A DNA stretch of 64,000 nucleotides from Apostichopus japonicus. Its lineage: Eukaryota > Echinodermata > Holothuroidea > Aspidochirotida > Stichopodidae. The DNA lies in NCBI RefSeq assembly GCF_037975245.1, contig NC_092581.1, positions 18,467,303 through 18,531,302 on the forward strand. The letters run 5' to 3'. A program made the translations under genes and the position numbers. Shown here in pieces: positions 12,901 through 24,900 of this stretch. Under the pieces are notes generated by a model that searched no databases, was not told the DNA's origin, and worked only from the letters and a program-made list of their open reading frames with translations. How positions within the stretch are numbered: position 1 is the stretch's first letter; every line of letters begins with the position of its first letter.

Positions 12901-15601
12901 CAAAAGCTTCACAAGAACTTTACAAGACATGAAGTTTTGCCCCTCCTTAAAATGTTGCTGCCCCTTCAACTCAATTCCTGGCAACAGACCTGATTACAAT
13001 AATACACAATGTCTAAGCATCTGTACATTGTTCTATCATCAGTATCAGTAACATTATTCAACGACTTGACGAAACTTATGAGTTTGAATCTGTTACCTTC
13101 AAACGCTGTCTGCGCCCTTTCTTTATCATCTACGTTTTTGTCAGGATGAACCAAAATGGACAGCTGCAACAACAAAAAATTACACAATTACACATAATTA
13201 TACAAAAATAAATAATAATACTTAAATTAAGTTTAATCTTCAGTTTGACCAATTTAAGCTTGTGCAGTTATAATTTACATTGTAAAAGAGTACTTTTTTT
13301 ATTAATACTTATTAAAAGTTAACCATTCTCTGAAGAGGTCTACCTGGCATGAGTAATGTTGTTTCAAGAAAATATGTCGCAAGTAACAATTACTGTTCAT
13401 AGACCTGTTTTTAATTAGATACCAAAAAATTATTTAATAGAGATACAAATGCCCACTCCCAGCTTTACATTAAATGATAGAAATGCTTGTGATGAACAAT
13501 TGCCCAAAAAAAATAAGAAAATCTGGTTCCAATTGATAGGTGTCATGGTTTAAGTCTTGTCTGGCAGCTGCCATTTTGTCAAAGTGAAACCTTTTACTTT
13601 CCATTTGCTTTACTTTCCATATTTTCAACGTGAAGGTAAACAATGTTGTCGATGAAAACAATACTAACATTAGGCTGTATTAACATTTTTATGATTATTT
13701 TACGACCACCATTGGCAAAACCCATCTCTATCATGGAAAATAAACACTGTAGTAGAGGCCAGATGATATCACAAATATCACAATCTCTTCCAAATGGGGC
13801 AAGATTCTCCCTGACGGTTCAGGAATTGTGCATCACCAAAGGTCTTCATCACATATGACTGCGATGATTGTTGGATTTCCTTATTCCTCTACCATAATCA
13901 CAGTTTACAAAACATTTGGCTTTCTCTTGATGAAGAATTGTCCCTGATCAAGGACACCTACCTTTCGATATTTTTTCTTAACATCTTCAATCTTCAAATT
14001 TGGTTCAACTTGCAGGACCTGTAAACCAAGAAAATTTTTGTTTGTTACTACACTTAACTGAAAACCATCATGGGTTTATTCTCCCACGGTCCCAATCTAT
14101 CATCAAACTGCAATACAGTACTGATTCAAATAATTTCAATGAAAGGATTGAAACACATTCAGTTGTTTCTGTGTTGCAAATCTACTTTTACCTTTCAATT
14201 TTAAGTCTTATCAGCATGTCAAATGAATTCCAAAAACAACCACACAATACACACACAAAATGAAAAATAGCCTGATCTTGATAACATGAAATTATTTCTT
14301 TTTTTGTTGTTGGAGTTTTGGCTTCATGTACTTGAAACTGATTCAATAGCTTTTCTGCATACAATTCAGTGACACTGAATATCTGCATTGGTTGGTTGGT
14401 TTATAGGAGTAATTATAGAATACAGGGCCACTCGATGATACTATCTGAGCATCCGGATGCGCGGATGCTCACTCTCACCCCAGTACGTATGTGAGTAAAA
14501 AATGTCAAAGTCCCAGTTCTTTCTTTTTGAGTGGATGCGCGGATGCGTGGATGCGGAGTCAAAAATTTTCTTTTGCTAGTACTTCTGTGGTGGAATTTTA
14601 GAGGGCGTCACACATGTACGGATGCCTTTTAAGAACGACACACTATTGATGTGGAATATCTTCGTACATTCGGAACTTTCAGTATTGGAAATACGTGATG
14701 GTATATGTCGAAACTTTTTCGAAAATTATTTAAGTCAATTCCTAGTACTCCCGGGGTGGATGCGCGGATGCGCGGATGCGGAGTCAAAATGAAATACGTG
14801 ATGGAATTTTAGAGGGCGACATACGTGTACGGACATGTACAGACACACCGCGCATCCGCGCATCCGGATGCTGGGAAGAGTTAATGAATGGCCCTGTATT
14901 CTATAATTGTACCGGTTTATACAGATGTAACTTTCGATATTTAAATGAGGTTTACTGACATGACTAATACAACTTATAATGTTGTATATTTAGGTGACTG
15001 CTTTAAAGGTAAAACTTAGGCAAATATATTTCCTTTTAAACAATGAATGATACAATACGAGCAACTACCTCAAAAGGATTTAAATTGAAGTATGTGCTCC
15101 CAGGTCGCAATAGTCTGTCAATCTGCAATTTTGGTGTTAGAACTGAGTCTCTCTCCTCAATTGCCTTGACCTGCAAAAGAAACAAGGTAATGTGCATCAT
15201 AATGACATGGGTTATAAGTGGATTTAGAAGTAAAGTATTTCAAAATTAGTTATAACAAAATACCCTATGGTACTGGATAAAAAAGAATGAAATGCTAGCC
15301 TATGCACCAACTAATTTTCTTCTACAAAAAATTCAGAAAAAGGTTCATGTATTCAAGTCCAACTGTAACAATCACCTAGCCTAGGTTTAACATTTCATAA
15401 CTCAAATCATGGTCAGGGATTACAGTAAGTCTGACAAACGAACATTAGTATAGCCAACTACCTTAGCCTAAGTCAAGGCCCTAAACATTTAATTTAGGAA
15501 TAGGAGGATAGAAAGGAAACCTAGCATACCTCGGAGATAAAGCTGTTAAAAGAAGCATCAGTAGGGGGCTCTGTTTCAGCACTTGAAGTTGATGAGGCCA
15601 T
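9978..15601 (-). CDS. DNAJC8: DNAJC8, J-domain protein (SPF31 homologue)
   Basis: Nuclear J-domain co-chaperone associated with the spliceosome and SRPK1 in mammals. Minus-strand exons in reading order: 15601-15530, 15170-15069, 14018-13962, 13163-13097, 12273-12179, 11266-11195, 10538-10371, 10091-9978 (stop complement of 9978-9980). Every border has GT/AG and the phases join to a 248-residue protein, against 253 in human. Order of parts: a short Ser/Thr-rich start; ERDSVLTPKLQIDRLLRPGS, the pre-J conserved stretch; the J domain from YFNLNPFEVLQVEP with the HPD motif at 13140-13148; then a charged helical half (FKEYVYKTTVKLFAEYEIRR) and a basic tail ending PPKPKLEER. The start ATG is the only one upstream of the conserved region in the first exon. 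Convergent with RMI1, about 2.4 kb between stops. Confidence 0.96.
11641..12011. mobile_element. TTAA-bounded miniature element, family I copy 1
   Basis: A 371-bp block in DNAJC8 intron 5 begins TTAAAGGGTGTGAAGACTCG and ends GCCTTTAA. Its ends are imperfect inverted repeats (left AGGGTGTGAAGACTCGC, right read inverted AGGCATTGTAGACTTGC). TTAA at both outer ends is the target duplication of piggyBac-type transposition. It is clearly homologous along its whole length to 60074-60440 and has no coding capacity. I infer a non-autonomous miniature element. Confidence 0.8.
13097..14018 (-). CDS. DNAJC8: DNAJC8 J-domain exons with HPD motif
   Basis: Exon 14018-13962 (VLQVEPNLKIEDVKKKYRK, helices I-II) and exon 13163-13097 (LSILVHPDKNVDDKERAQTAFE, end of helix II, the HPD loop and helix III). 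The HPD tripeptide needed to stimulate Hsp70 ATPase is intact. The next exon adds AVSKAMKTLEDEAERKKCLD, helix IV. Confidence 0.95.
14411..14908. mobile_element. 498-bp palindromic element with 20-bp perfect terminal inverted repeats
   Basis: The left end AATTATAGAATACAGGGCCA (14411-14430) is the exact reverse complement of 14889-14908. Inside each end lies another inverted match around CATCCGGATGCGCGGATGC. The core contains two direct copies, about 225 bp apart (near 14533 and 14758), of GGATGCGCGGATGCG followed by GGAGTCAAAA, a TTTTAGAGGGCG motif and TGTACGGA. It lies in DNAJC8 intron 2. It looks like a foldback-type or miniature inverted-repeat element. No clear target duplication is visible. 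Confidence 0.75.
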
Positions 15602-16022
15602 GACTTGAGTACCAATCAGTACTCCCTACCAGTAAGGTTCCGATTGAAATTTCACTTTGTTACTACTCGTTTCAATAATTCTCATGTGAAAATGTTACAC
15701 CAGCAATCTGTCTCGCACTCTCCGGCATACCGTATATGTATGTGCTAGATTGAAGACCTAGCCTAAGCTGCCGCCAACTACATAGCATCAACGCTTGATT
15801 TCATAGTCAAAGTTTTCGTTGTTATGTGCGTGCCCATACTGCACAGCAACGTTTTTGCTAGGTATTGTACAGCTATTACAAAAGCCTGTTTTACCATGGC
15901 ACATGTTGTGTCGCAGCAGTAAGATACGCAGAAATGGGACAATATCCCCCGAGTTCTCTTTTCTTTCAAATATTATAAAACGAAAATCACTATCAGTGGC
16001 GTAAAAAGCTATCAAAAGCAAC

Positions 16023-16054
16023 ACGTGTGCGTGTGTGTTGGGGTGCGTGTTTGT

Positions 16055-16085
<31 letters not shown>

Positions 16086-16087
16086 GG
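16023..16087. repeat. TG microsatellite followed by a poly-G tract
   Basis: Interrupted (GTGTGC/GTGT) repeats from about 16023 to 16069 pass directly into a run of about 18 G. Length is likely to vary between individuals and to be error-prone in sequencing. Confidence 0.9.
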
Positions 16088-18186
16088 TAGAGAGGGAGGG
16101 GTAGAGCGCCCGTAGCAAGTTTGGTAATCTCCGTCAAAAGAATTTACCGTTGTATTTGCTAACCGTATCGTTTAAGCTTAAATTAAGCTATTTTAAACTA
16201 TATTAATTAAAGATTTCGCCTTTTCCCCTCAGATATCTTTACTGATTTCGACATTTAGACCTTCGTTTTTTCTCGAAATTTGACAAATATTGCGAATACT
16301 TCATCTCAAACTTTCATTCTCCAATTTCTGGAACCAAGTTATAATACTATTTTGTTTCAAAAGTTCGACTCGTTCCTTAGAATTAGGGCCTGCAACAATT
16401 TCGACAATGATATCTCAAAACATTATCCGCAAATATTGTGATATCGAGAGTTGTTTTTTTCCTTAATATTTTGACTTTTTTATCTCAAAAATTGGACAAT
16501 TCAATCTCATGATATTAAGTTTTCTTTCTGAGGGCAATATCGTCTGAAAGTGATACATAAGGTATTAAATTCAGGTAAACGTAAAGCCCGAGTTGTTGCA
16601 ATTTCGAAACTTAACCAGGGTACGAAAGAACAATCTTATACAGTAGGTTGTGTGGCCCAGGGGTAGTAAAAGCTGACTCTCACAAGAAAAGGGAGTGGGG
16701 TATCCCCCGGCCATCCCCAAAACAATCATTGTCAGACGTCAAATGGTGGCATTCTGAGGTATATTTTAGATTATAAATAAGACTACAAAAAGGCGATAGG
16801 CTGTGCTAGTAAATACCCTTGATCTCTTTCTAAGGTTGAAAAGATAGGGGAAGGAGGGGTGATCTAATTCTTCTGCGACTGAACATAAAACAAAGCATCA
16901 GGCTGATGACGGGGGTTTGGCTTGCCCCTGGTACCCAGCCCCCCTTACGCACGCCACGGGATGCAGCTGTCTTGTATTATCTTCCCTCGATCTGTCTCTC
17001 CCTGCTATAAGAGCTCTTCCTGCTATTGGAACACTGCAAAATCGATGTACAGCATTTTCGTCGACAATTACCAGGGAGCTGCTACCAGGGAGTTGTTATG
17101 GAACTCCCTGCGGCTACCGATACGGCTCCCTGCGGCTCTCCTGCGGCTACCGATACAGTAATTCCTTTTCTCTATAATGCCGTCGTGCGCCCTCTACATG
17201 CGATGTTTGAACTTTTTTCATAAAGTGAGCGGATAGGGACTCAGGTAAAGAATGTCGGATGGGAGGGTGGGGGGTGGGAGGGAAGGGGAAAGGAGTAGAG
17301 ACACGAGGGGCCTTAATGAGAGGGTGCATTCTTGCTACCTATGTGGTGTCCACCGTAATGCAAAATATTGTAGGTCGGGAAGTATCTACCAGCCTGGCGA
17401 CAACACTTTTAAGATGTGGTGGAAGATTTCCTGGAAAGCTTATGGGTGAACAATATGACATGTAGTAATACAAATACAGAATAGTGTCGACTAACATTGA
17501 AAATAATATTACATTTGAACACACCACTTGACCATTTACATTCAAGGCTCAGTGCTATTATCACTGGAAAATATGTACGAGAAGAGAAAAAATACTAGAG
17601 TAGTATTTCTAATTGTATTGTTTTAACTCCAGATACACAAAAGATAGATTACTAGTTGAGGGATCCCAAGTATCATTAGGAAGCCAACATAAGCTGTCCA
17701 TGTGACTAGTGGACGGAACACTGACCGCCGTATACCAAGCTAACTTACTCTTATTGATTACAAGCACCCTTGTGGATGATATTCAATACCATTTGTCTTT
17801 GATGACAAATTTGATTGCAAACGGTGCTTTTTGAACTCATATGAAATTCTTAGTTCCTTCTGAGTTTTGTGTTACATGTATTTTAACAACTAGCAGGGAC
17901 GGGAGGAGGGGATTAGAAACATGATATAAGCAACAAGTCTATATATACCGGCTATATCTCTAAGGGTAGTCTGTAAGTACGAGAAGGGTAGGCTGGGTAG
18001 AAACAAGTAGACACCGACACACGAACCGGAAATTGATTATTGTAATGACACATATTTCCGACAAACTAGAAACAAAACAACAATAAAAAAAAAACCTGTT
18101 GCTGAATGGGAGTTGCTTTTTTGACTGCCAAAAAAAAAAAGCGGTTGACAAATATTTCAGGAATGTGGAGAATTTAACTACTCAAT

Positions 18187-18436
18187 TTGCGTCATGGCTC
18201 ACCTATCAAAGGTTATTCTAACCTTAGGTGGCCTAAATTTTGTAACTCTCGTCGTAGCTGTGAGCCTCTGCAAATAAGAAGTATAAAATGTCGTGAACAA
18301 TATTCAACCATAGCTGGAAATATCCACGGTGACAATAGGATAGAACTTATCCTTCATTAGAAAGAAATTTCCGTTGGAACGAACAAACTAGTAATTTCTT
18401 ACCAAACATCTGCTTAAGTTCCTCTGTGAAAGCCAT
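18187..18436 (-). other. Possible 5' exons of an unidentified minus-strand transcript
   Basis: On the minus strand an ATG at 18436 starts MAFTEELKQMF, followed after 34 bp by a strong donor (G then GTAAGAAA at 18402). An acceptor (TTATTTGCAG) lies near 18271. The two phases allowed by the neighbouring AGs give either a stop after 22 residues or a frame that reads SQLRRELQNLGHLR before a stop unless spliced again at an AG/GTTAGA donor. I could not extend it to a recognisable protein. It may be a short coding gene, a non-coding transcript, or chance. It lies head to head with AFDN. Confidence 0.25.
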
Positions 18437-18500
18437 TACATGTAAGCCGAAGACAGTATTGAATCTTCATTGCAATCGCATTCCATTCAAATTATTGAAC

Positions 18501-18511
18501 TGCGCATGCGT
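18501..18511. promoter_or_regulatory. NRF1-type palindromic site in the AFDN upstream region
   Basis: TGCGCATGCGT matches the NRF1 consensus (TGCGCATGCGC). It stands out in an AT-rich, CpG-poor stretch. It is 317 bp before the AFDN ATG and 65 bp before the candidate minus-strand ATG at 18436, a usual arrangement in bidirectional, TATA-less promoters. Function is inferred from the motif only. Confidence 0.5.
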
Positions 18512-18827
18512 AACACTTAAAAAACCATAACAAATTTGTGTACTAACTGTTGAGGATCGTCTCAGTGGCTGTAGGTAAGGTACATTTTGGGTTTGTGTAA
18601 CGCTTTCCGTACGTTGTATGTAGGAGGACAGTATGTTTTCGTGTACCGTATAGCGTAACGCATACGAATATGACTTTTAGTAGGTATGTGGCACGGTTCT
18701 GATAGGCCCTGACCGTATTCGCTGTTGTAATGTAACATGGATTTACACATTTGAATTGGATTGAATTTTATTACGTTTTACTTTTTTTACGGAAATAACT
18801 GGAAATTAAATCGAAAGAACTGTTAAA

Positions 18828-18932
18828 ATGGATCGTCGTGAACGTGAGGAAGAACGGCAACGTCTCAAAAGAGCGATAGAGGACTGGAACGCAAGCCGTT
18901 TGGATTTATTCGAGATAACACCGCCCGATCAG
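18828..18932 (+). CDS. AFDN: AFDN exon 1 with start codon
   Basis: Codes 35 residues: a charged start (MDRREREEERQRLKRAIED) then WNASRLDLFEITPPDQ, matching the human WNANRLDLFEIS segment before RA1. Ends at a phase-0 CAG/gttagt donor. ATG at 18828 is preceded by in-frame AT-rich sequence and agrees with the conserved N-terminus. Confidence 0.95.
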
Positions 18933-21900
18933 GTTAGTCAATTTTGCTTAACTTATCCATACTTGTCTTTTAAATGTAATTAATGCATAAAAATAAATGT
19001 TCTCAGAACCTGAACCTAAGTTATATGCAACCTCTATAGGGCTTAGGCCTAGGTAAGACATGCTGCTTGTTATCCATCATCAGTGTTCGAGTTTTAGACC
19101 ATAGCGCAGTAACACAGTAACAGGTGGGACAGAGCTTATGCCTACTAGTACTAGACTAGACCTACATTGAACACCACTACGAAAGTACGAGAGTAGACCA
19201 AGTTAGAATTAAGACTTACAAGGTGGTTGCTGTAGAGCCAGGGCATTGCAATACAAAATCCTCGATATGTCACAAAACAGTATGTTTTCCGTATTGTAAT
19301 TCACATAAATGAACAGGCTATTGCTTTGAGGCCTTCAACTAATAATTTCCCTAGCATAAGCGTACTAACAGTGGCAGAGCTAGGGGTATTGGTCAGAGGG
19401 GCAAGAATGGTCTGTAGGGGAGCTTTAGACACTATCTAAGCGGAGCGCCACCACAGGTTGGCGCAGAGCGTACAGAAAATTTTTGAGTAAAGATACACCC
19501 TAGATCGCAGGAAATGACCCTTTCCGGGCCTTGCTAATTTGCAGATAAATGAAGAATAAATAGGTGTCGTTGCCATTTTGTCAGAAAATTACACCAACAG
19601 AATATGACAAATGTCAATAGGTAGATGAGAGCGCAATAAAAAGTCAATAATCGCGAATAAGTAAAAAGTAGTAAAAAGCTGAAAAGGGTGCCCCCAGTCC
19701 ATTTGAGTCCGTCGGGGGGGGGGGGGGGGGCATCCGCCCCCTGACTGTGTGGACACTCCGCCACTGCGTACTAACGTGTAAACTACAGTATTGGGCCTAG
19801 GACCTATGCTGTTTTAATACAATAAAGGTTTACTTTAAAATTCAAATGGTGTTATTATTTTATTTTATGTATTATAAATGAGATGGTATAAAAAGCAAAG
19901 TTGTCATAAGGAGCGAATGCAGAACAAATCAACCAAATACGAAGGGTTCTAGAAGACCAGAATGTTTTGGCAGAAGGATTATTCCAAAATTTGTCATAAA
20001 TACTCTTGAAAGTTCTTAAAATATTTGTCTTGTGCAATATGCTGTATATATAAACAAATGTGACAAATTAGTTGACCTATAGGGGCAAGGCAAATTGACT
20101 GTTTTGAGACGAACTAGGAAGTCGCTTCTCTGCCTTTTGGCTAAGACCATGTGTACAGTAGTATCTGTTCTTTTGTTAGGGAATTGTGATACACATATTA
20201 CAATGATAGCACAGTCAGTCTTAATGGAAGGGGACTGGGGTTGAGAGTGGATCAGTTGGTTGGTTTTCTTGCCCAGGTTCTTTCTTGGGTGACATTTCGT
20301 AAAAAGTACTAGGAAATCATGTGAGGTTAGTGGTTACAATTAAAAATGAAACAAGGCAAGTGTGTATCAACTACAGTTTCATTATACTCAACACTTCAAA
20401 TAATGTAAACACTTCTTCATTTCTAGTTTGACATAGTTTTGAAATAAAATATTCATGAAACAGTTAAAATATATTAAATGAAGGGATTAAAGTGTGCTAC
20501 TTCCTTTGTAAAAGCAAATTTTTAAGGTATCTATAACTAATTTCCAGTGCTCACTATTTAATTTTTATTGATGTCATTTCAAGCTCCTTCAGTTTCTCAG
20601 ATGAGAACTTAAAACAACTGTTACAAGACTTATTACTGTATATTTGGCTGGTAGAGGTAACCGACAGTTTGAAGATAAAACTAATAACATCTCAAGAACG
20701 GTACCAACTAGGCTCGTCTTTCACAGACAATATTTCAGTTACAATCAAATTTTTAATTGATCATTATCAGTACAACAATTAAACTCTGCTGGCAGCATCC
20801 TTGCTATAGATACTGGTTAGTACTAACTGATTCCTTGTAATGAGATTGTCTAGCATTGCTGCTGTTAAGCATGGCTGCCATGAACTTTTACCACTCATCA
20901 TGCATGACATAATTGACAGCTCTTGTTTTATTGTTCTTCTAATTACCTGTAAAATAGAACACTCATCAAGTTAGTTTAAAGTTATCTAATGACACAATTT
21001 CATATCACAATCTCTATCAACAAACACTGATTCCATGGACCATAAATATTAGCTCACCCTTACATTCCAGTTGTCAACTTGGCATCTGAGTGATCTGTAG
21101 TTATGGCCTGTACAGGTCTTCATAGTACTTTGCCCCTGGGGGCTTTTTAAAGCTGTAAAGGAGTTGAGGTCACTAAGGTCTGATCCAAGGACATTTAGGT
21201 AGTGATAGCTGGTTACAGCTCAGAGTTGTCTTGAAGGTGATGTTGATATCATCTTGTGAGTGATACAAATCAGTTAGCTGCCTAATGCAATGATGTAGAA
21301 AAGGAACTAAAGCTGTGGATGATCCCAGCTGAATAATACTAGTTGAAAAGAGGTACAGTATTTATATAATTAGAGCACATAATGCTTCTGGTATGGAAAA
21401 GATATCCTTACTAACTGTGTTTTACTACTATACACAAAAAGTAAGTTGCTTTGATATTTATACCTGGGAGGAAGGGGGGGGGAGGGGGAGAGGTTTGGTG
21501 CACTTTAGGAAAGACAAAAGTAAACTTTGAGAATAATATGTAAGATGTTGTGACATGAATGTCTTTAATGGCCAGTAGACTAAAAGGTAAGACATAGCAT
21601 ACAGCAAGTTGACTGTACAGTATGCACTGATTGTTAGATGTTAAACCCTACATGTTTGCTTGCAATCATCTCTCAACCTTGGCTTTTCCAATATTAAATG
21701 GATGTACTCTGTGACCCAAATTAAGGAATAAAATGTGAACAGACAACAGGTAGGAAAAACACATTTTTTTATACATACAGTTTTATAATCCAACCGTTGA
21801 ATTGCCATTGAGTCTTAACACAATATTTTAACCTACTGTTTTGAGTCCTGCTTGCAATATAGCAGCTTTCTACCGATGGTAGGCCTGGTACTGTACTAGC

Positions 21901-24900
21901 TTTGCTCTGCCCGTTTCAACAGTTGTTTTTAATTTAATAGTCTACAGCGCAGTGTGAAAGTCTGTGAGATGTTCAGTATTGTACTACTTCATGCCTCTGC
22001 CATCAACCCTATTACAGTTGGTTTAAATAGTTATTCTAGGGGAGTGTTACATTTACCACTAATTCATTAAAATATTGATTTTTAAACAAAGCATATTTTA
22101 TCTCAAAATGGCATCAAAGGGACAGCACAGTGTAGATTTCAAAATTTGATAAATTGAATTTAACAAGACATGGTACAGTGGTCAGTCCTTTTTCATTCCA
22201 TATTAGTGACATTATGCGTCATAACTTAATACTATCTATAGTGTACTGACAGTTAATATACCACAGCTGTAGCCTGCACACAGTGTACAGCAGAGTGAGT
22301 ATACGACTAGTATTACCAGCATAAACTGAAAATGAAAAAGATTTTTCAAATAGTTAAAAATCATTTTGAGCAGTATGCAATTCCAGGTTCTAACGCCAAA
22401 ACTATTGCATTTTCATTTTACAGTAGGAGAGACCCAGAAAAATATTTGTAGCAATCTGAAAAATTATGTGTAATTGAATGCTAATTATCTCTGTATGCGC
22501 AATAAAACCTTACATTCACAATGTGGTCACAAGATTAAAATGTACAATTGTGATCGAAATCTGCTTCATATTAGTGTAATATAATAGCCTAGATAGAATA
22601 ATGCAGCAAAGGCCAAGGGTATGTTTTCAGGTTCATATAGTTCAGAAGGCCCATCTGTTCATTTCAGACAATAATAGTACTTAGCCTTTGCAAAATAGAT
22701 AATGTGCCACATTTATTCGCTTGCATGTATATCTACTTTGCATATGCGAACACAGATGTTATACTTCAGAACATTGGTTAAGTGGGACGGTCGACCCAGA
22801 ACCTGGACCCAGAAGATGGTCATTATGGTTGCTGTGCTAAATGATTCCAATTTTTACAGATTGGGATGGATGAGAAAGTTTTAAGTATATATTGTTGGGT
22901 GTAGACAGGTAAGTGTTGTCATTCTTCTCATTGGTAAATACTGAACCAATAACTTTTTGGGTTGTACATATAGTGTACAGATATCTGTTACTGTGCTTGA
23001 AAGTCTTCAAAATCGAAAACTATGCCTAGGTAGCCTTATTTTCATATTTGCTATTGATGGAGTCAATTTAGTCAAAGGTCATTTGTGTGTACCAGACAAA
23101 CAGTAATAATGTATAATGATAATATCTGAGGAACAAATGCTATATGTCAGATTTCTAGGAGATTTAACAAAGTACATAATTGCAAACTCAATACATTTCT
23201 CCCATCTGGATTAAAGTGTAAATGTGTAATGTTATTTCCCTTGATGCTTCATTGACTTTCAGAGATATCCCTGTGTCTCTTTAAATATGTAATTTACGGA
23301 GAAGCCGACAGTAGTCCATATCTTTATGTTATCAGCAGTTTTCAAAATTATATCAATATTTACAAATAGTTGTTATTGTAAAGCTTCATAAGCTAATCAA
23401 CAACTTGCAGGGAATAATTTATCCAGTATCACATTGCAAACTGTAATATAAGAGTCTGATAGTCAAGTTGCTATATATGTAAAGAACAAAGTAGTTTTTG
23501 TTAATTTTGTATGTACACAGGAATTCTAAAATATTCAGTGAGAGAAAAATTAAGAGCCTCTAAAAATGATACACAAAATTTGAGCACTTAATTATTGCCT
23601 GCCTTTAACTATAAATTGTAATATTAGAAAAAACTTAGACAATTTAATTTGATATAAAGAGATTAATTATGTATAATACAATAATTTAAGTGATATTTAT
23701 GATGAGGTAATGTGTACAGGTAGAATTTGTATAGAAATCAACAAACACATGTCATGTTTACCACATTGGTCTGACCAAACTGCAGGCTATTCACTGTATT
23801 CAGTATGTATATTCATACAATGACACAGTTAATTGATGACAAAAATCCTAGCTAGAATTGTCAAGATGTTCCGATGAAGTTGGGTTACTAGATCCATTTG
23901 TAGCTTTGTACTAGACGCCATTAGAAATAGGTTCTGTGACATCCTTGGGTTTTGGGCCTTCACTTTTAATTTTCAACTTCAAGAGGTTATTTACCTCTTT
24001 GTCACTGTGATACTCCAGATCTCCTTAAATGGCATTGTACACTGTACCTCATATTCTCCCCCACTGAGCTTCTCCATTAACCGAGTCCTGTACTCCGCAC
24101 ATATTTCAGTCCTGGTGGAGTCCACACATTATTGAAAGATAGCCACACTATTGAAGTGTCTATTGAAAAGGTTTGTGAAATTAGAGAGTCAAACTTAATA
24201 ACGGACAACATTGTGAACTGCAGATGGGGGATCTCCAGAAATAATCAATAATCTAATATTTTATATCCAATGTCAGTGTCATTTTATGGTACTGTATAGT
24301 CATAAATATTGTACACTACAGTAAGTGCAACAATATGCAGTATGCTAGTCTGCAGTACATTGGGAGTGTGTAGTGAGACTTAAATGAGAAAATTGGCCTC
24401 TGAAAATGTATGATGTTACACATGCATAGATGTATGCAATTGATTTGTTAACTTGAAGTGCCTTTAGGCTTTGGTAAAGATGTCACAGTTTTCAATACAA
24501 TTTTACATCACATTCATGTTTTCAGTGGCTTCAAGTGCTCACTAAAGCTTCATTCAAACTAATGCAAAAGACATTTTTGTCAACATTTATAAAATTGCTC
24601 TTGTTTGCTTACAGTGAATAAGCCCCACTATCATTAATCAATCATAGCAACATTATGTAGATGTCAGATCTTTAAGAATCACAGTATCAGGTGTAATTTA
24701 ATTTAAACATTCATCAGGGTTAAAGAGATGGTTGTCTTACTTCTAAACTCTAAAGGTCAAGTACAATAATTTTGGAGACCTAGAAACTTGATAGCCTGCA
24801 TAAATGCTGAAAATTGGCAAGCAAACTCAAACATTTGCTTGAAGACATTCATGAGCTACTTTCAAGTCACCCATGAACATTCAAGATATAATAGTTGTGT

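Larger units (their letters stand above)
15602..18500. other. Intergenic region upstream of DNAJC8
   Basis: No gene with recognisable homology. It holds the DNAJC8 promoter side (no TATA box evident near 15602-15800), a TG microsatellite running into a long G tract (about 16023-16087), and near 17068-17160 a small cluster of direct and inverted copies of CTCCCTGCGGCTACCGATAC-like sequence. Open frames here (for example 16917-17177) have skewed composition and no recognisable domain. Confidence 0.6.

Noticed and set aside
16917-17223. Overlapping open frames in the DNAJC8-AFDN spacer
   Set aside because: Several frames are open at once because of local GC-rich repeats; no similarity to a known family and no splice support.
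20121-20174. Functional U2 snRNA gene
   Set aside because: Only the 5' domain is present; no Sm site, stem-loops III/IV or 3' box follow.
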